From positions 15,025,001-15,089,000 of the forward strand of contig NC_083385.1 of NCBI RefSeq assembly GCF_031755915.1: 64,000 nt of DNA, read 5' to 3'. The DNA is from Ziziphus jujuba. Taxonomy: Eukaryota; Streptophyta; Magnoliopsida; Rosales; Rhamnaceae. The notes below the pieces were generated by a model, which was given only the letters and a program-made list of their open reading frames with translations, did no database searches and was not told the origin of the DNA. This document shows positions 32,493-43,143 of this stretch, in pieces. A program made the position numbers and the translations under genes. Every line of letters starts with the position of its first letter. The stretch's first letter is position 1.

Positions 32493-32499
32493 TATATAA
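32493..32499 (+). promoter_or_regulatory. TATA box of LecRK 4
   Basis: TATATAA after CCCCCCCGC, 143 bp before the ATG. It implies a 5' leader of roughly 110 bases containing a CT-rich stretch just before the start. Confidence 0.55.
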
Positions 32500-32641
32500 C
32501 AAAAATAAAAATAAAATAAATAAATAAAACGAAAATTAAGTATAAATTATTAATAAGAACAACCAAAAACCAAAAAAAAAAAAGATCTTATCTCCTGTTT
32601 TCTCCCTGCCCTGCTTTCTTCCTCTGTATGCCTTTCAAACA

Positions 32642-34687
32642 ATGGCGGTTTCCAACCCATGTCCATATCTCTTCAGGATCACCCTCTTCCTGTTTCCAAT
32701 CATAAACGCCGAGTCATTTTTCTACAACTTTAACTCTTCCGGTCAAAGCATGGACGACATACTCCCGGAAGGTGATGCAATTAAATACAATGATGGTCTC
32801 CAGCTCACGAAAAATCGACTCGACAGTCCCATCAAATCAAGCAGCGGCCGAGCGTCGTATGATAAAAAAGTGAAGCTTTGGGATGCCGGAACGAATACTC
32901 TCACAGACTTCACCACCCATTTCTCATTCATCATAAATACAACGAATGGTAGCTGGGGCGGTGACGGCATGGCCTTATTTATTGCACCATTTGATGCAAG
33001 ACTTCCTCCGAATTCGCAAGGGTCAAACCTTGGATTATTCAGTGCTGAAACTGCCTTCAATAAGTCGGCAAATCATATTGTTGCTGTGGAGTTTGATACT
33101 TATCAGAATTTGGATTGGGATCAGCGTGAAGGTCACATAGGAATCAATATCAACAGCATCATCTCAGAAACATATGTGTTATGGAATAGTAGCATGAAAA
33201 ACGGATCAACAGCAAATGCATGGGTAACTTACAACTCCACCACTAAAAATCTACGTGTTTTTCTTACATACGCTAAAAACCCAGAATTCCATGGGGAATC
33301 TAGCCTTTCATATACTGTAGATTTCCGCGAGTGGTTGCCGGAATATGTTAGATTTGGATTCTCTGCATCCACTGGATCGGATGTAGAAATACATAACCTT
33401 CTTTCTTGGTCATTCAACTCAACCTTGGAGGATGACAAAAAGGAGAGCAAAGCAAGACTTTGGATCGGTTTAGCCGTCGGGCTTAGTGTTTCGGGTTGTG
33501 GATTAGCTCTCTTCTGGTTTGTTTGGAGGAGGAGGGCTCGGAGGAATAAGGAAATAAAGGAGGCATACGATGCCTCCATGGATGTTGAATTTCAGAAAGG
33601 AACTGGGCCAAAGAGGTTCATGTACCATGAACTCAGCCGTGCCACCAACAACTTTGCACACGAAGGCAAGCTTGGAGAGGGAGGATTTGGAGGAGTCTAC
33701 AAGGGATTATTAGCAGAATCCAACATGGAAGTGGCGGTGAAGAGGGTTTCAAGCGGATCAAAGCAGGGGAAAAAGGAGTACATATCAGAAGTCAAAATCA
33801 TCAGCCGTTTGAGACATAGGAATTTGGTTCAACTCATTGGTTGGTGCCATGAACAGGGTGAATTCCTTCTCGTCTATGAGTTTCTTCCCAATGGAAGCCT
33901 TGATTCTCATCTATTCCGTCGGAAAGTCACGCTAACTTGGACTCTAAGGCATAAAATAGCCCTTGGCTTGGCCTCTGTCCTGTTGTATCTTCACGAAGAG
34001 TGGGAGCAATGTGTTGTGCATAGAGATATCAAGTCAAGCAATGTCATGTTGGATTCGAATTTTAATGCTAAGCTCGGAGATTTTGGCCTAGCAAGGCTTG
34101 TAGACCATGAATTGGGTTCCCAAACAACAGTTTTGGCAGGCACAATGGGATACTTAGCCCCAGAGTGTGTCACAACTGGTAGAGCTAGTAAAGAATCCGA
34201 TGTGTATAGTTTTGGGGTGGTTGCACTTGAAATCTGCTGTGGAAGAAGGCCAGTTGAACAAAAGGCAGATCCAAGCGAGGTAAGGCTGGTGGAGTGGGTT
34301 TGGAACCTCTATGGACAAGGCCAAATTCTTGAAGCAGTTGACAAGGGATTAAACATGGACTTCGATGAGCGACAGGTTGAGTGCTTGTTGGTTGTTGGAC
34401 TATGGTGTTGCCATCCTGATCCTGCGTTTCGACCCTCTATAAAGCAAGTGATAAATGTTCTGAATTTTGAAACTCCATTGCCAAGCCTGCCAGCAAAGTT
34501 GCCAGTGCCAATGTATTTTGCCCCTCCATTGCAAATGTGTAGCTTCTCATCTACATCATCTGGTCCTCCACATACAGGGTTGGTTACGGATAGAACTCAG
34601 TGTTCTTGCAGCAGTTGCACTACTTATTCGTCCAAATCAACAGGCTCTTCTGAAGCTCTATTGAAATCTCACACAGCTGGGATTTAG
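32642..34687 (+). CDS. L-type lectin receptor-like kinase (clade IX-like), intact
   Basis: Intact single-exon gene, 681 residues. Signal peptide MAVSNPCPYLFRITLFLFPI and mature start FFYNFNSSGQSMDDILPEGD. Legume-lectin domain to about 262 (VAVEFDTYQNLDWDQREGHI as the metal-binding stretch; many NxS/T sites). Membrane helix at about 274-295, followed by RRRARR. The kinase carries GEGGFGGVYKG from residue 345, VAVK Lys367, HRDIKSSN with Asp462, DFG with Asp480, and APEC. The tail repeats the CSCSSCTTYSSKSTGSSE motif. All catalytic residues are present. It is closest to LecRK 3 (23632), of which it is the surviving duplicate; the two share promoters and leaders. It differs from LecRK 1 mostly in the ectodomain, as expected if ligand recognition diverged. 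Ligand unknown. Confidence 0.93.
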   Translation: MAVSNPCPYLFRITLFLFPIINAESFFYNFNSSGQSMDDILPEGDAIKYNDGLQLTKNRLDSPIKSSSGRASYDKKVKLWDAGTNTLTDFTTHFSFIINTTNGSWGGDGMALFIAPFDARLPPNSQGSNLGLFSAETAFNKSANHIVAVEFDTYQNLDWDQREGHIGININSIISETYVLWNSSMKNGSTANAWVTYNSTTKNLRVFLTYAKNPEFHGESSLSYTVDFREWLPEYVRFGFSASTGSDVEIHNLLSWSFNSTLEDDKKESKARLWIGLAVGLSVSGCGLALFWFVWRRRARRNKEIKEAYDASMDVEFQKGTGPKRFMYHELSRATNNFAHEGKLGEGGFGGVYKGLLAESNMEVAVKRVSSGSKQGKKEYISEVKIISRLRHRNLVQLIGWCHEQGEFLLVYEFLPNGSLDSHLFRRKVTLTWTLRHKIALGLASVLLYLHEEWEQCVVHRDIKSSNVMLDSNFNAKLGDFGLARLVDHELGSQTTVLAGTMGYLAPECVTTGRASKESDVYSFGVVALEICCGRRPVEQKADPSEVRLVEWVWNLYGQGQILEAVDKGLNMDFDERQVECLLVVGLWCCHPDPAFRPSIKQVINVLNFETPLPSLPAKLPVPMYFAPPLQMCSFSSTSSGPPHTGLVTDRTQCSCSSCTTYSSKSTGSSEALLKSHTAGI

Positions 34688-36247
34688 GATGCCAAATGTT
34701 CCTCTTTTGTTTCAAATTTAATTAAGGAAGAAGAAGTTAGTGAGCCTCAATTAGATATTAATTATTGTGTGTACTCCTTCAATATCTATGGTAAACAATT
34801 CTTGGTTAAACATTAATTCAATTGGGGAGTGCAATAATTAATCTAAAGGATGTAGCGTGTAATTGTATACTGGTTGTTGATTGTTGGTGGGCGTATTTTT
34901 GTCAATCATTTGATCTTGCAAATCCTGTAATATTGCATATTGACAATTTTTTTCTATTTCTTCATTAGTATTAAATGATAAGAATTAGTATGAATGAGAA
35001 TAAGAATTAGGCCATTTCAAGTTATAATTGCAAAGATAGAGGAAGAGCCTAATTAAGCATAAAAATCTTTCTTGTTCATTTATATATATATATATATATA
35101 TATAAATATGTGTGTGTGTGTATATGTTTTCCTTCTCTGTGTTTTCTTTTGGTAATTTAGGAGCATATACAAATAATAGCAATGATTTGCCGACTTATCA
35201 AGTATTAGATTTGTTGCCTCCGTTTGCTTTGGGTTCTTGAGAACTCCAGACTCCATAAAAAGGTACCCAAACTGCAGTAAAAAAGCCGATGAGTACAGAA
35301 ACAAGGTCTCCACCATGTATTCAAATCCTAGCAACGCCAAACGGTGTTTCCCTACTTTGATATGATCGAAATTCACTGCGTTAAGTACAACTATGAATTT
35401 GATTAATGTCTAGCAGCCTTGCACAAAAAGAAACAAACAAAGAAATAATAATATTAGTTTTTTCTTTTGAAAAAAAAATTAAAAAAGGGGTGCGATGGTG
35501 TGTGCTAGTTTTTTTGTCCGTAGACAAGAAGATGACAGTCTAAGACGACTTTTATAATTCAATACCCCAACTAACGGCTTCTTGCCGCATCACTAGCAAA
35601 ACGCAAAGCATAAACTTGTATCAGTTTTGTAATCGGGCATGAGCTTTAAAACCGAACGGTGCTGCTTAGTATTCGAAGAATGTGAGAAATCAGTTGCAGA
35701 ATAACATTTTGAAGTCTTTCAAGCACTAATTAACTTGTGGGATTAACTAAGGCTTTGGTCAAATCAAGAAATTAATAAAGGAAAAGTCTAGTAAATATTT
35801 GGTTAGAAAAATCAGGACCCGAACGAAAAATCAGTGGCGTATTTTTTTCATTTTGCTGAATAAATCAATGACGTATAGCAAATAGGATTACCTCGGCAAG
35901 ACATTCCTTTCATTTTTCCTCTATGTTTACGGAATTTATTTCTTTTTGGGGTTATAATTGATGGTTGTTTATCAATTTCATCTTTGCTATAGAACTGAAC
36001 ATGAGAGTTTATTCTCATCTAGCTCATCGCAATTAAAATGATTAAAAAATAATATATGTGTATTTATATGTATATATTTAAAGAATAATATATTGATAGT
36101 AGAAATACCAAATAAATATATTGATATGTATTAATTAAATAAATAAATCTTTAAAAGCATAAATATAACTAAATATCAACAAATAAAAAGTTAAGATATG
36201 GTATTTGATATTATCTTGATATATCTATTTGACATTTTTGGTATTAT

Positions 36248-36248
<1 letters not shown>
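34688..36248. other. Intergenic after LecRK 4
   Basis: The first 300 bp are LecRK 3' flank (TTAGATATTAATTATTGTGTG, ATTGTATACTGGTTGTTG). A (TA)n run lies at 35080-35104 with (TG)n just after. 35672-35750 resembles 9441-9520. Small minus-strand frames at 34985-35376 cross the microsatellite and are not supported. Confidence 0.55.

Positions 36249-36281
<33 letters not shown>
36249..36281. repeat. (CT)n(AT)n microsatellite at duplication edge
   Basis: CT repeats run directly into AT repeats, ending in ATATACTTTTCTAGTC. The second duplication unit begins at 42259 with the same ATATATACTTTTCTAG, so the left breakpoint of the tandem unit falls in this microsatellite. Confidence 0.85.
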
Positions 36282-36283
<2 letters not shown>

Positions 36284-38324
36284 CTTTTCTAGTCATAGAT
36301 TTTAATTCATAACGTGGAAACATTAGAATGTTTCAAAGGGACCCACTTTGTGTTTAAATGAGTAATATACAATTTTTTTAATAAGTAATATAGAAAGTTA
36401 ACTAGTTTTCTGGGTAAGAAAAAGAAACATGTCCTTTTTCTTTTGCTAAAAAATAATGTCTTACTATAATTATGGAGAATATAATGTAATTAAGTAGATA
36501 ATTTTATATAGAGTTTAAGTTTTGTTATTTGTTATTAGTTGAACATGGTTGACATGGCTATTATTTATTGATTGCATTTAATTATATATTGGTTTCTTAA
36601 TCTAAAAAATTAATATGAAAAAATAAACCTTTTTAAATTGCTAAATGACATATGAATTGCATTTGTGATGATTATCAGTTTGTTTAATATTTTTATTCAA
36701 TTTAAATTATAAAAAAAAAATTTAAGAAAAATATAGGGAAAAAAAAATCTTGGGTGATCTATTGCTGAATTCAATTTAAATCATAAATAATTTTGGATGC
36801 ACCTACAAAGTTTCCAGCGCCCTAAAATCTATTGCCAAATTTGTTAAAAAAAAAAAAAAAAAAAATTGTCTTTCACTACTCTTCCGTTTGCAAACTCAGG
36901 CTAAAACCGTAAAACTGAGTGGCTAATTAAATATATTATTACCGGATGAGCTAAAATCAAAATCTTGTGATTAACGATTCATCATAATAGAATACGTAAG
37001 GATGCTTGTATAGCAATGTAGATATGGCTAGTACATACAAGAAAAGTCAAAAAGAAAGTTTGAAAACCATATAACTTAATGGTTTAATAAGTTAATTAAA
37101 ATCCTGTCCTTATTTAAGCTTCATCTAAGCTTTAAAAGATTCAAAGACAAGTGTCCATCAATCCATTCAAAGGTTAAGATTATTTTTCTTTCTTTTTAAT
37201 TTCAAAATTTCCAAATATAGTTTGTTTTTCAATAAATATTTAGTAAATACATAAATAAATAATGATCAACTACTTATTAATTAAAAACAAAACTATAGAA
37301 ATGTTAAAAAAAACAAAAAAGAAAAAAGTGCTTTTAAAATCTTTACATATAAGAATTGAAGAAGAAATATTTTCTGAAGCTCCTTTTTGAGAGTGTTCAG
37401 TGGCCCCGTAGAGGTAGAAGTAAAACCAAGTTCAAAATCTTCAAAAAAAAATATATTCAAAATGAATGAAAAAAAAAATCTAAAATCTGTTTTAAGTATT
37501 ACAAAAATCTGAAAAAAATATAAGTTTTTTCAAGAAGAATAAAAATTTAAAAATGTGTACAATCACTAAAATAATATTTCCAACTTATATAGATTGAAAA
37601 TACTTACTTATAACTAATGTTATTGGTTTTGCTTCATACTTAAATTTGTATAACTTTTATATCAAAATACTCCTTGTTAAAATGCACTTTTATTATCAAA
37701 GATTTCTTTTATAAGTATAAAATGTTAAGTATTCAAAGTAATTTATATTTTAAATTTTTTTATTAGATAATTATATTAATTAATATTATTATTACATTTT
37801 TTAAAAGGAGGAGATTCATGGATTAAAAAAAAAAAAAAGTTGCATTAGAGACTAAATTTACATATTTATTATATTATGTGCTTATTGGAAGTTTTAGAAA
37901 CTAAAAATGAGAGAAAAATAATCTTAACCATACAATAGATTAATGACCACATATTTTATATGTAGACTAAACTTTATACTTGCATTTGATGAAACGCCTA
38001 AAGAGTCTATAACAGGGACCCATAAATATTTACCCAAAACAAAAAAAAAAAAAGGGACCCATAAATTACTTTGGTCATCAATAATCTCAAACCGTGTATA
38101 TCTATCTGGTTGGTTTTTTTTTTTTTTTTTTTTTTCCTTTGTGATATCATTAAGTATTGAATTAGAATATTATATTAAGCTAAGTATTCACTAAATTGAC
38201 ATAGATGATAAAATACAGGTTACTGTAATTAGGAAAACCATATATAAATTGTTTGTGACTCCTTGGCCTCTCTCCATCCAAAACCTCTCTGCTCTCCACC
38301 TCTGCATGTATGCCTTCTCCAAGA
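36277..38324 (+). repeat. Block X, copy 1 (LecRK 5 upstream region)
   Basis: Collinear and highly similar to 42259-44521 over about 2 kb. It contains the distal block CAAAGGGACCCACTTTGTG at 36335-36353 and ends in the conserved proximal element. Copy 2 has an extra AT-rich stretch with repeated TATATA runs (about 43070-43290). No gene. Confidence 0.88.
38225..38244 (+). promoter_or_regulatory. Conserved LecRK upstream element, copy 3
   Basis: GTAATTAGGAAAACCATATA, one base different from the LecRK 1 copy, 80 bp before the ATG at 38325. Confidence 0.45.
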
Positions 38325-38788
38325 ATGGCTTTTTCAACCCATGTCCACACCTCTGCAACATCATCTTCTTCTTGTTTCTAATCATGAATGCCGAGTCAGT
38401 TTTCTTCAACTTTACTTAATTCCAACCAAACATGGCTGACACAGAATTCGGAAATGATACAGTGACAGCCAGTAACGTTGTCCGGCTCACAAAAAATCAA
38501 GTTGACGGTGAATTCCTTCTTGTCTATCAGTTTCTTCCCAGTGGAAGCCTTGACTCTCATCTATTTCGCATGGAACGTAAGGTACAAATAGCCCTTGGCT
38601 CGGCCTCTGGTCTGTTGTAGCTTCATGAAGAGTGGGAACATTATGTTGTGCATAGACACATCAATTTAAGCAATGTCATGTTGGATTCGAATTTCAATGC
38701 TAAGCTTGGAGATTTTGGCCTTGCAAGGCTTGTAGACCATGAAATGGGTTCCCAAACAACAGTTTTGGCAGGCACAATGGGATACTTA
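38325..38788 (+). pseudogene. LecRK 5, lectin-kinase deletion pseudogene
   Basis: From the ATG at 38325 the leader is frame-shifted by one missing base relative to LecRK 6, and a TAA (38417-38419) shared with LecRK 6 lies just after FFNFT. The lectin start (MADTEFGNDTVTASNVVRLT, KNQVDG) then joins in frame to kinase subdomain V (EFLLVYQFLPSGSLDSHLF): about 970 bp are missing compared with LecRK 6, and GGTGA is present at both edges. A TAG (38618-38620) follows, where LecRK 6 has Trp. The catalytic loop reads HRHINLSN: the essential Asp is His, as in LecRK 6. [20 protein letters not shown] is intact. The gene stops at GTMGYL, joined directly to block Y at 38787. Confidence 0.9.
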
Positions 38789-41700
38789 TGATCAAACAAT
38801 GGGCATGTAAGATGTTACACTGTCATTGGCGTGCTTTCTCGACTCACGTTCTTTGGACCCAGTCTTTTGCTTCACTTATAGAAAGGAAGCCCAAGCCCAG
38901 AATTAGATGAAATTGGGGAAAAGGTTTTTCACCACCTCAGTCCAAAAAATCAAATAAAATAAATATGCACGTTTTGCAGGATACAACTTCCTTGTTATCC
39001 AACTCATTCTAATATTTAAGGGAAAATAACATATGAATGATTCTAGCCTATAAACATCCTAACATTTTAGAAACATTTTGAATTTTTTAAAGGCACTCTG
39101 TCTATTGTAGAGGAAAGGAAAAAAAAGAAAAAAAAAAAGAGCATATATGATTATTATTATTATTATTATTATTTTGTTTTCGGATGAAAGCATATACTAT
39201 AAAAAATTTGGACAACTTCTACAAAAATTCCAATGACAAATGAAAATTTATCATTTTACATAGGTAATTAGTGACAAAAATTTTCGTTGTCATATTTAAT
39301 GATTTGATAATTTCATTGGTGATAAATTTTTATTTTGTTAACTATTTTTATAACTAATTGCCTTTTAAATTTTAAAGGTAAATTTTTTTTAAATTTTTAT
39401 GATATTAATAGTGATAAAATTTTATGTTTGTAATTAATTTTAAGATATTGCATGTCATAGATAATATTTTTTATGTCACAGATAACTTTTTTTACTTGTC
39501 AGTTTATATAAGTGATTGGTGATAAAAAAAAATTTGTCATATTTACTAATTAAATTATTTAATTAGTGATAAATTTTTATTTTGTCACCTAGTACTAATT
39601 GCTTTGGAGGGAATTTTTTTTGAATTTATTTGATGACAATGGTGACAAACATTGTTTTGTAACTATTTTAAATATAAATATAAAAGGAAAAGAGAGACAC
39701 CCCCTCGACGAAGCTTTCTTCTTCTCCAGCCAGCAGCCCCGATGCTTTGCAAAACCCACGCAGGCCGGATTTCCACCGGAAAATACTTCCAATCTCGACG
39801 CCGATCCACCACACCGCCGCCTCAGCCACCAAGCCTAGTCTACCAGTGACTGAGCCACGGGGAAAATACTCCAAATGACTGCTCGACGCGCTGGGGAAGA
39901 GCTAGACTCGGGCGATCAGTATTTCAATCCAGTCACCGGAAATCAGTGGTTCTCAGACCTTAAGGCCGCCCTTTTCCACCATTAGTGGACTTCTTAAGCT
40001 CGAATCGAAGCTCGGATTGGCTCAAAATTTGTTCGTTTGCAAAGTACGAAGGAACCCACTTTGACAGCAACTTTCAGGGAAAGTTTACGGTCACCGGCGG
40101 CCACCTTTGAGCAAAGTAAGCTCACAAACTTGTTACTCTCTTTACAAGATTCATTTCAGTATATAATTTGTCCATTATTGTTGGTTCTTTAAGATTTTGC
40201 CATTTTTGAGCTGTGATTTTTCCTGGAATTAGATGGAAGTTTCATTCAAGGATACTGCCAACTATATATGATAGTATTCAATGCATGATATTGTACGCTT
40301 TTGTTACTGGTTTTCTCCAAGCTCAATTCGTTTCTTTTTCATGACTATATGTGTGTGTGTGTGTATATATATATATATCTATGTTGTTAGTTCCAGATGT
40401 GATTGACCATGGTGAACTGAGAGAAAGAAAAGGGCTAGCTAGCTTCTTTTGCTTGGTATACAAAGTGAAGTGGGTGGACAGGTGGAGGGGTGTGTGTGTG
40501 TGTGTAAATAAATAAAGGTGGTGCGTATAAATATTAATTTGTAAATTATTATTTTTTTTTTATTTTTTTTTTTTTGGGTTAGAAAATTTGTAAATTATGT
40601 TAGTGTAGAAGGAGATGTGTATGGTATGGGATTTAAATTGAATTGAATAGGGGAGTAAATTAAAGGTGGTGGTCGAGAATGTAAAAAATGAATTCATCTA
40701 TAATCTCCACTGAGCAGTAAATATAGGCAACTGACTTAGTCCCAATATGCCTGCAGCTGTTCCCAAAGAAATTTACTTCTTTCACCTGTTTTTGCCTTTC
40801 CCCTTTATCATCTATCTTTTTCCTTATCGTTCACTTTTGCACTATTAATAAATATTATATTCATTTCTTCTTCTGCTGTAAGTTGAAATATATATATATA
40901 CTAATTTGAGAAGAAAGAATGTGAAATGGATGCTCTGCATCCAAAAGCATATTCTGTCTCATTTGAAGCTTTAAGTTATTTCTTGCTTCCTCTATATTAG
41001 GGCAATTTTGAACTCTCCATATTCTATCAGAGTTCAATTCCTCTGCTTATGATCTTACTACCTATTTGCTTCTGCTCTAATATATATATATATATATTAT
41101 ATATATCTACACTATATATATATATACTATAGTGCCTTTTTTTTTTTTTTTTTTTTTTAAAAGAGCTCCATTTTGTAATTAATGTCTGCAGGTTTTACCA
41201 ACTCCAACCCATTTGGCCATGGTCATGGAATATGCATTTGTCGGCTGTTCACTTTTCCGGGGTGGTGGTTGGTGTATTACACAGTCATGACTTGTTTCTC
41301 TTTCTTATTCTATAGGAGGGTGGACTGACCTACACAATAAAAATTGGCAACTTGATGAAGGTAAGCTGCAATATGCCATCGTGGATGGTCTGAGATGGCT
41401 TAAAGATGGGAAGATTGCTGGTATAAAAGTTCTTTCAGCTTGATAGATTTTTGGGTGAAATGGAATAAATATGTTTTGGATAAAAAATGGGATACTAGGT
41501 ATTGGGTTACTATAATTTGGGTATTTGGATATTTGGCAAAGGCTAAGTGGGACACACATGAGTGAGATAGAATGTAGAATATATATATATATATATATAT
41601 ATGCAAAGAGAGAATGTTAATATAATGGGCTAGTAGTAGTGGAATAGGTGGAACTAATGAAATAGCTTGCTAGTTGATTAGCTGATTTGCTTTGTTCATT

Positions 41701-42258
41701 ACAAGTGTTCATACATATATATAGGCAGTGTCTGCACACTCACATAAGTACTCTGTTTGTTTTATATATGGGCATATTATGTAATTGTATAAGCTCTGAT
41801 TGGTAGATAAAAGTTTGCAATTATTTTTAGAAATAATTTCAGGAATGTACTTTTCATTTATACTTCTTAAAATCTATGTACTAATATTATGTTAGTAAAT
41901 ATTTGGTAAGTTGGTGCCAATGATGCAAATTCAGCAGCTTGAGCAGATGGGCATGCTCTATCTCTTCTGGCTGCCAAGACGAGCAAAGCTGGACCAAGTT
42001 ATGGTCAAGCTCATGCTGCAGCTGCACACATAAGAAAACGTATCGGGGTTGGAAAAAGAGAAATAAATTCCTAATAAAAGACAAGGTAAATGCCTAAGCT
42101 AATTTTATACTTCAGTTTTTTTCCAACTGCCTTGAAAAGAGTAAGTTCAATGAAATATTTGTCCTCCTCTGTTATGCCAATGGTTGCGGCAAAGAAGTTA
42201 AAAGTTTTCTTGTCCTGGCCTAGTTTTTAATTGGAGATTTTTCATCTAAGAATTGTTC
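38787..42258. repeat. Block Y, copy 1 (non-LecRK duplicated segment)
   Basis: About 3.5 kb nearly identical to 57716-62574 apart from a 1.3-kb insertion there. The first 400 bp begin TATGATCAAACAATGGGCAT. From about 39190 come ACTATAAAAAATTTGGACAA and repeated GTGACAAA/TTTGTCAY words, typical of subterminal regions of CACTA-like transposons. From 39690 a GC-richer stretch suggests captured exons: MLCKTHAGRISTGKYFQS near 39741, QYFNPVTGNQWFSDLKAALF near 39918, WTDLHNKNWQLDEGKLQYAI near 41323 and AAKTSKAGPSYGQAHAAA near 41970. None forms a long frame and I do not recognise the source gene. Possibly a gene-capturing non-autonomous transposon. Confidence 0.8.
40491..40505. repeat. (TG)n microsatellite, short allele
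   Basis: 15 bp of TG repeat; the duplicate locus at 60711-60753 has 43 bp. A second TG/TA repeat lies at about 40346-40377 (60566-60600 in the duplicate). Confidence 0.9.
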
Positions 42259-43112
42259 ATATATACTTTTCTAGTCATAGATTTTAATTCATAACGTGGA
42301 AACATTAGAATGTTTCAAAGGGACCCACTTTGTGTTTAAATGAGTAATATACAATTTTTTTTACTAAGTAATATAGAAAGTTAACTAGTTTTCTGGGTAA
42401 GAAAAAGAAATATGTCCTTTTTCTTTTGCTAAAAAATAATGTCTTACCAGAATTATTGAGAATATAATGTAATTAAGTATTATTAGTTGAACATGGTTGA
42501 CATGGCTATTATTTATTGATTCCATTTAATTATATATTGGTTTCTTAATCTAAAAAATTAATTTGAAAAAATAAACCTTTTTAAATTGCTAGATGACATA
42601 TGAATTGCACTTGTGATGATTATCAGTTCTTTTGAGATTTTTATTCAATTTAAATTAAAAAAAAATTAAGAAAAATAACCCAAAAAAAATTGGGTGATCT
42701 ATTGCCGAATTCAATTTAAGTTATAAATAATTTTGGATGCACCTCCGAAGTTTCCAGTGCCCTAAAATCTATTGGCAAATTTGTAAAAAAATAAAATAAA
42801 AAAAGAAAAAAGAAAAAAGAAACTGTCTTTCACTACTCTCCCGTTTGCAAACTCAGGCTAAAACCATAAAACTAAGTGGCTAATTAAATATAATTTTACC
42901 GGATGAGCTAAAATCAAAATCTTGTGATTAACGATTCGTCATAATAGAATACGTAAGGATGCTTGTGTAGCAGTACAGATATGGCTACGTACATACAAGA
43001 AAAGTCAAAAAGGAATTTCGAAAGCCATATGACTAAAGAGTATTATCAGTGGTAATTGTTGGCAGTGAATATATGGTTTTTATATATATAGGATATACTT
43101 CCATATAAATTG

Positions 43113-43143
<31 letters not shown>

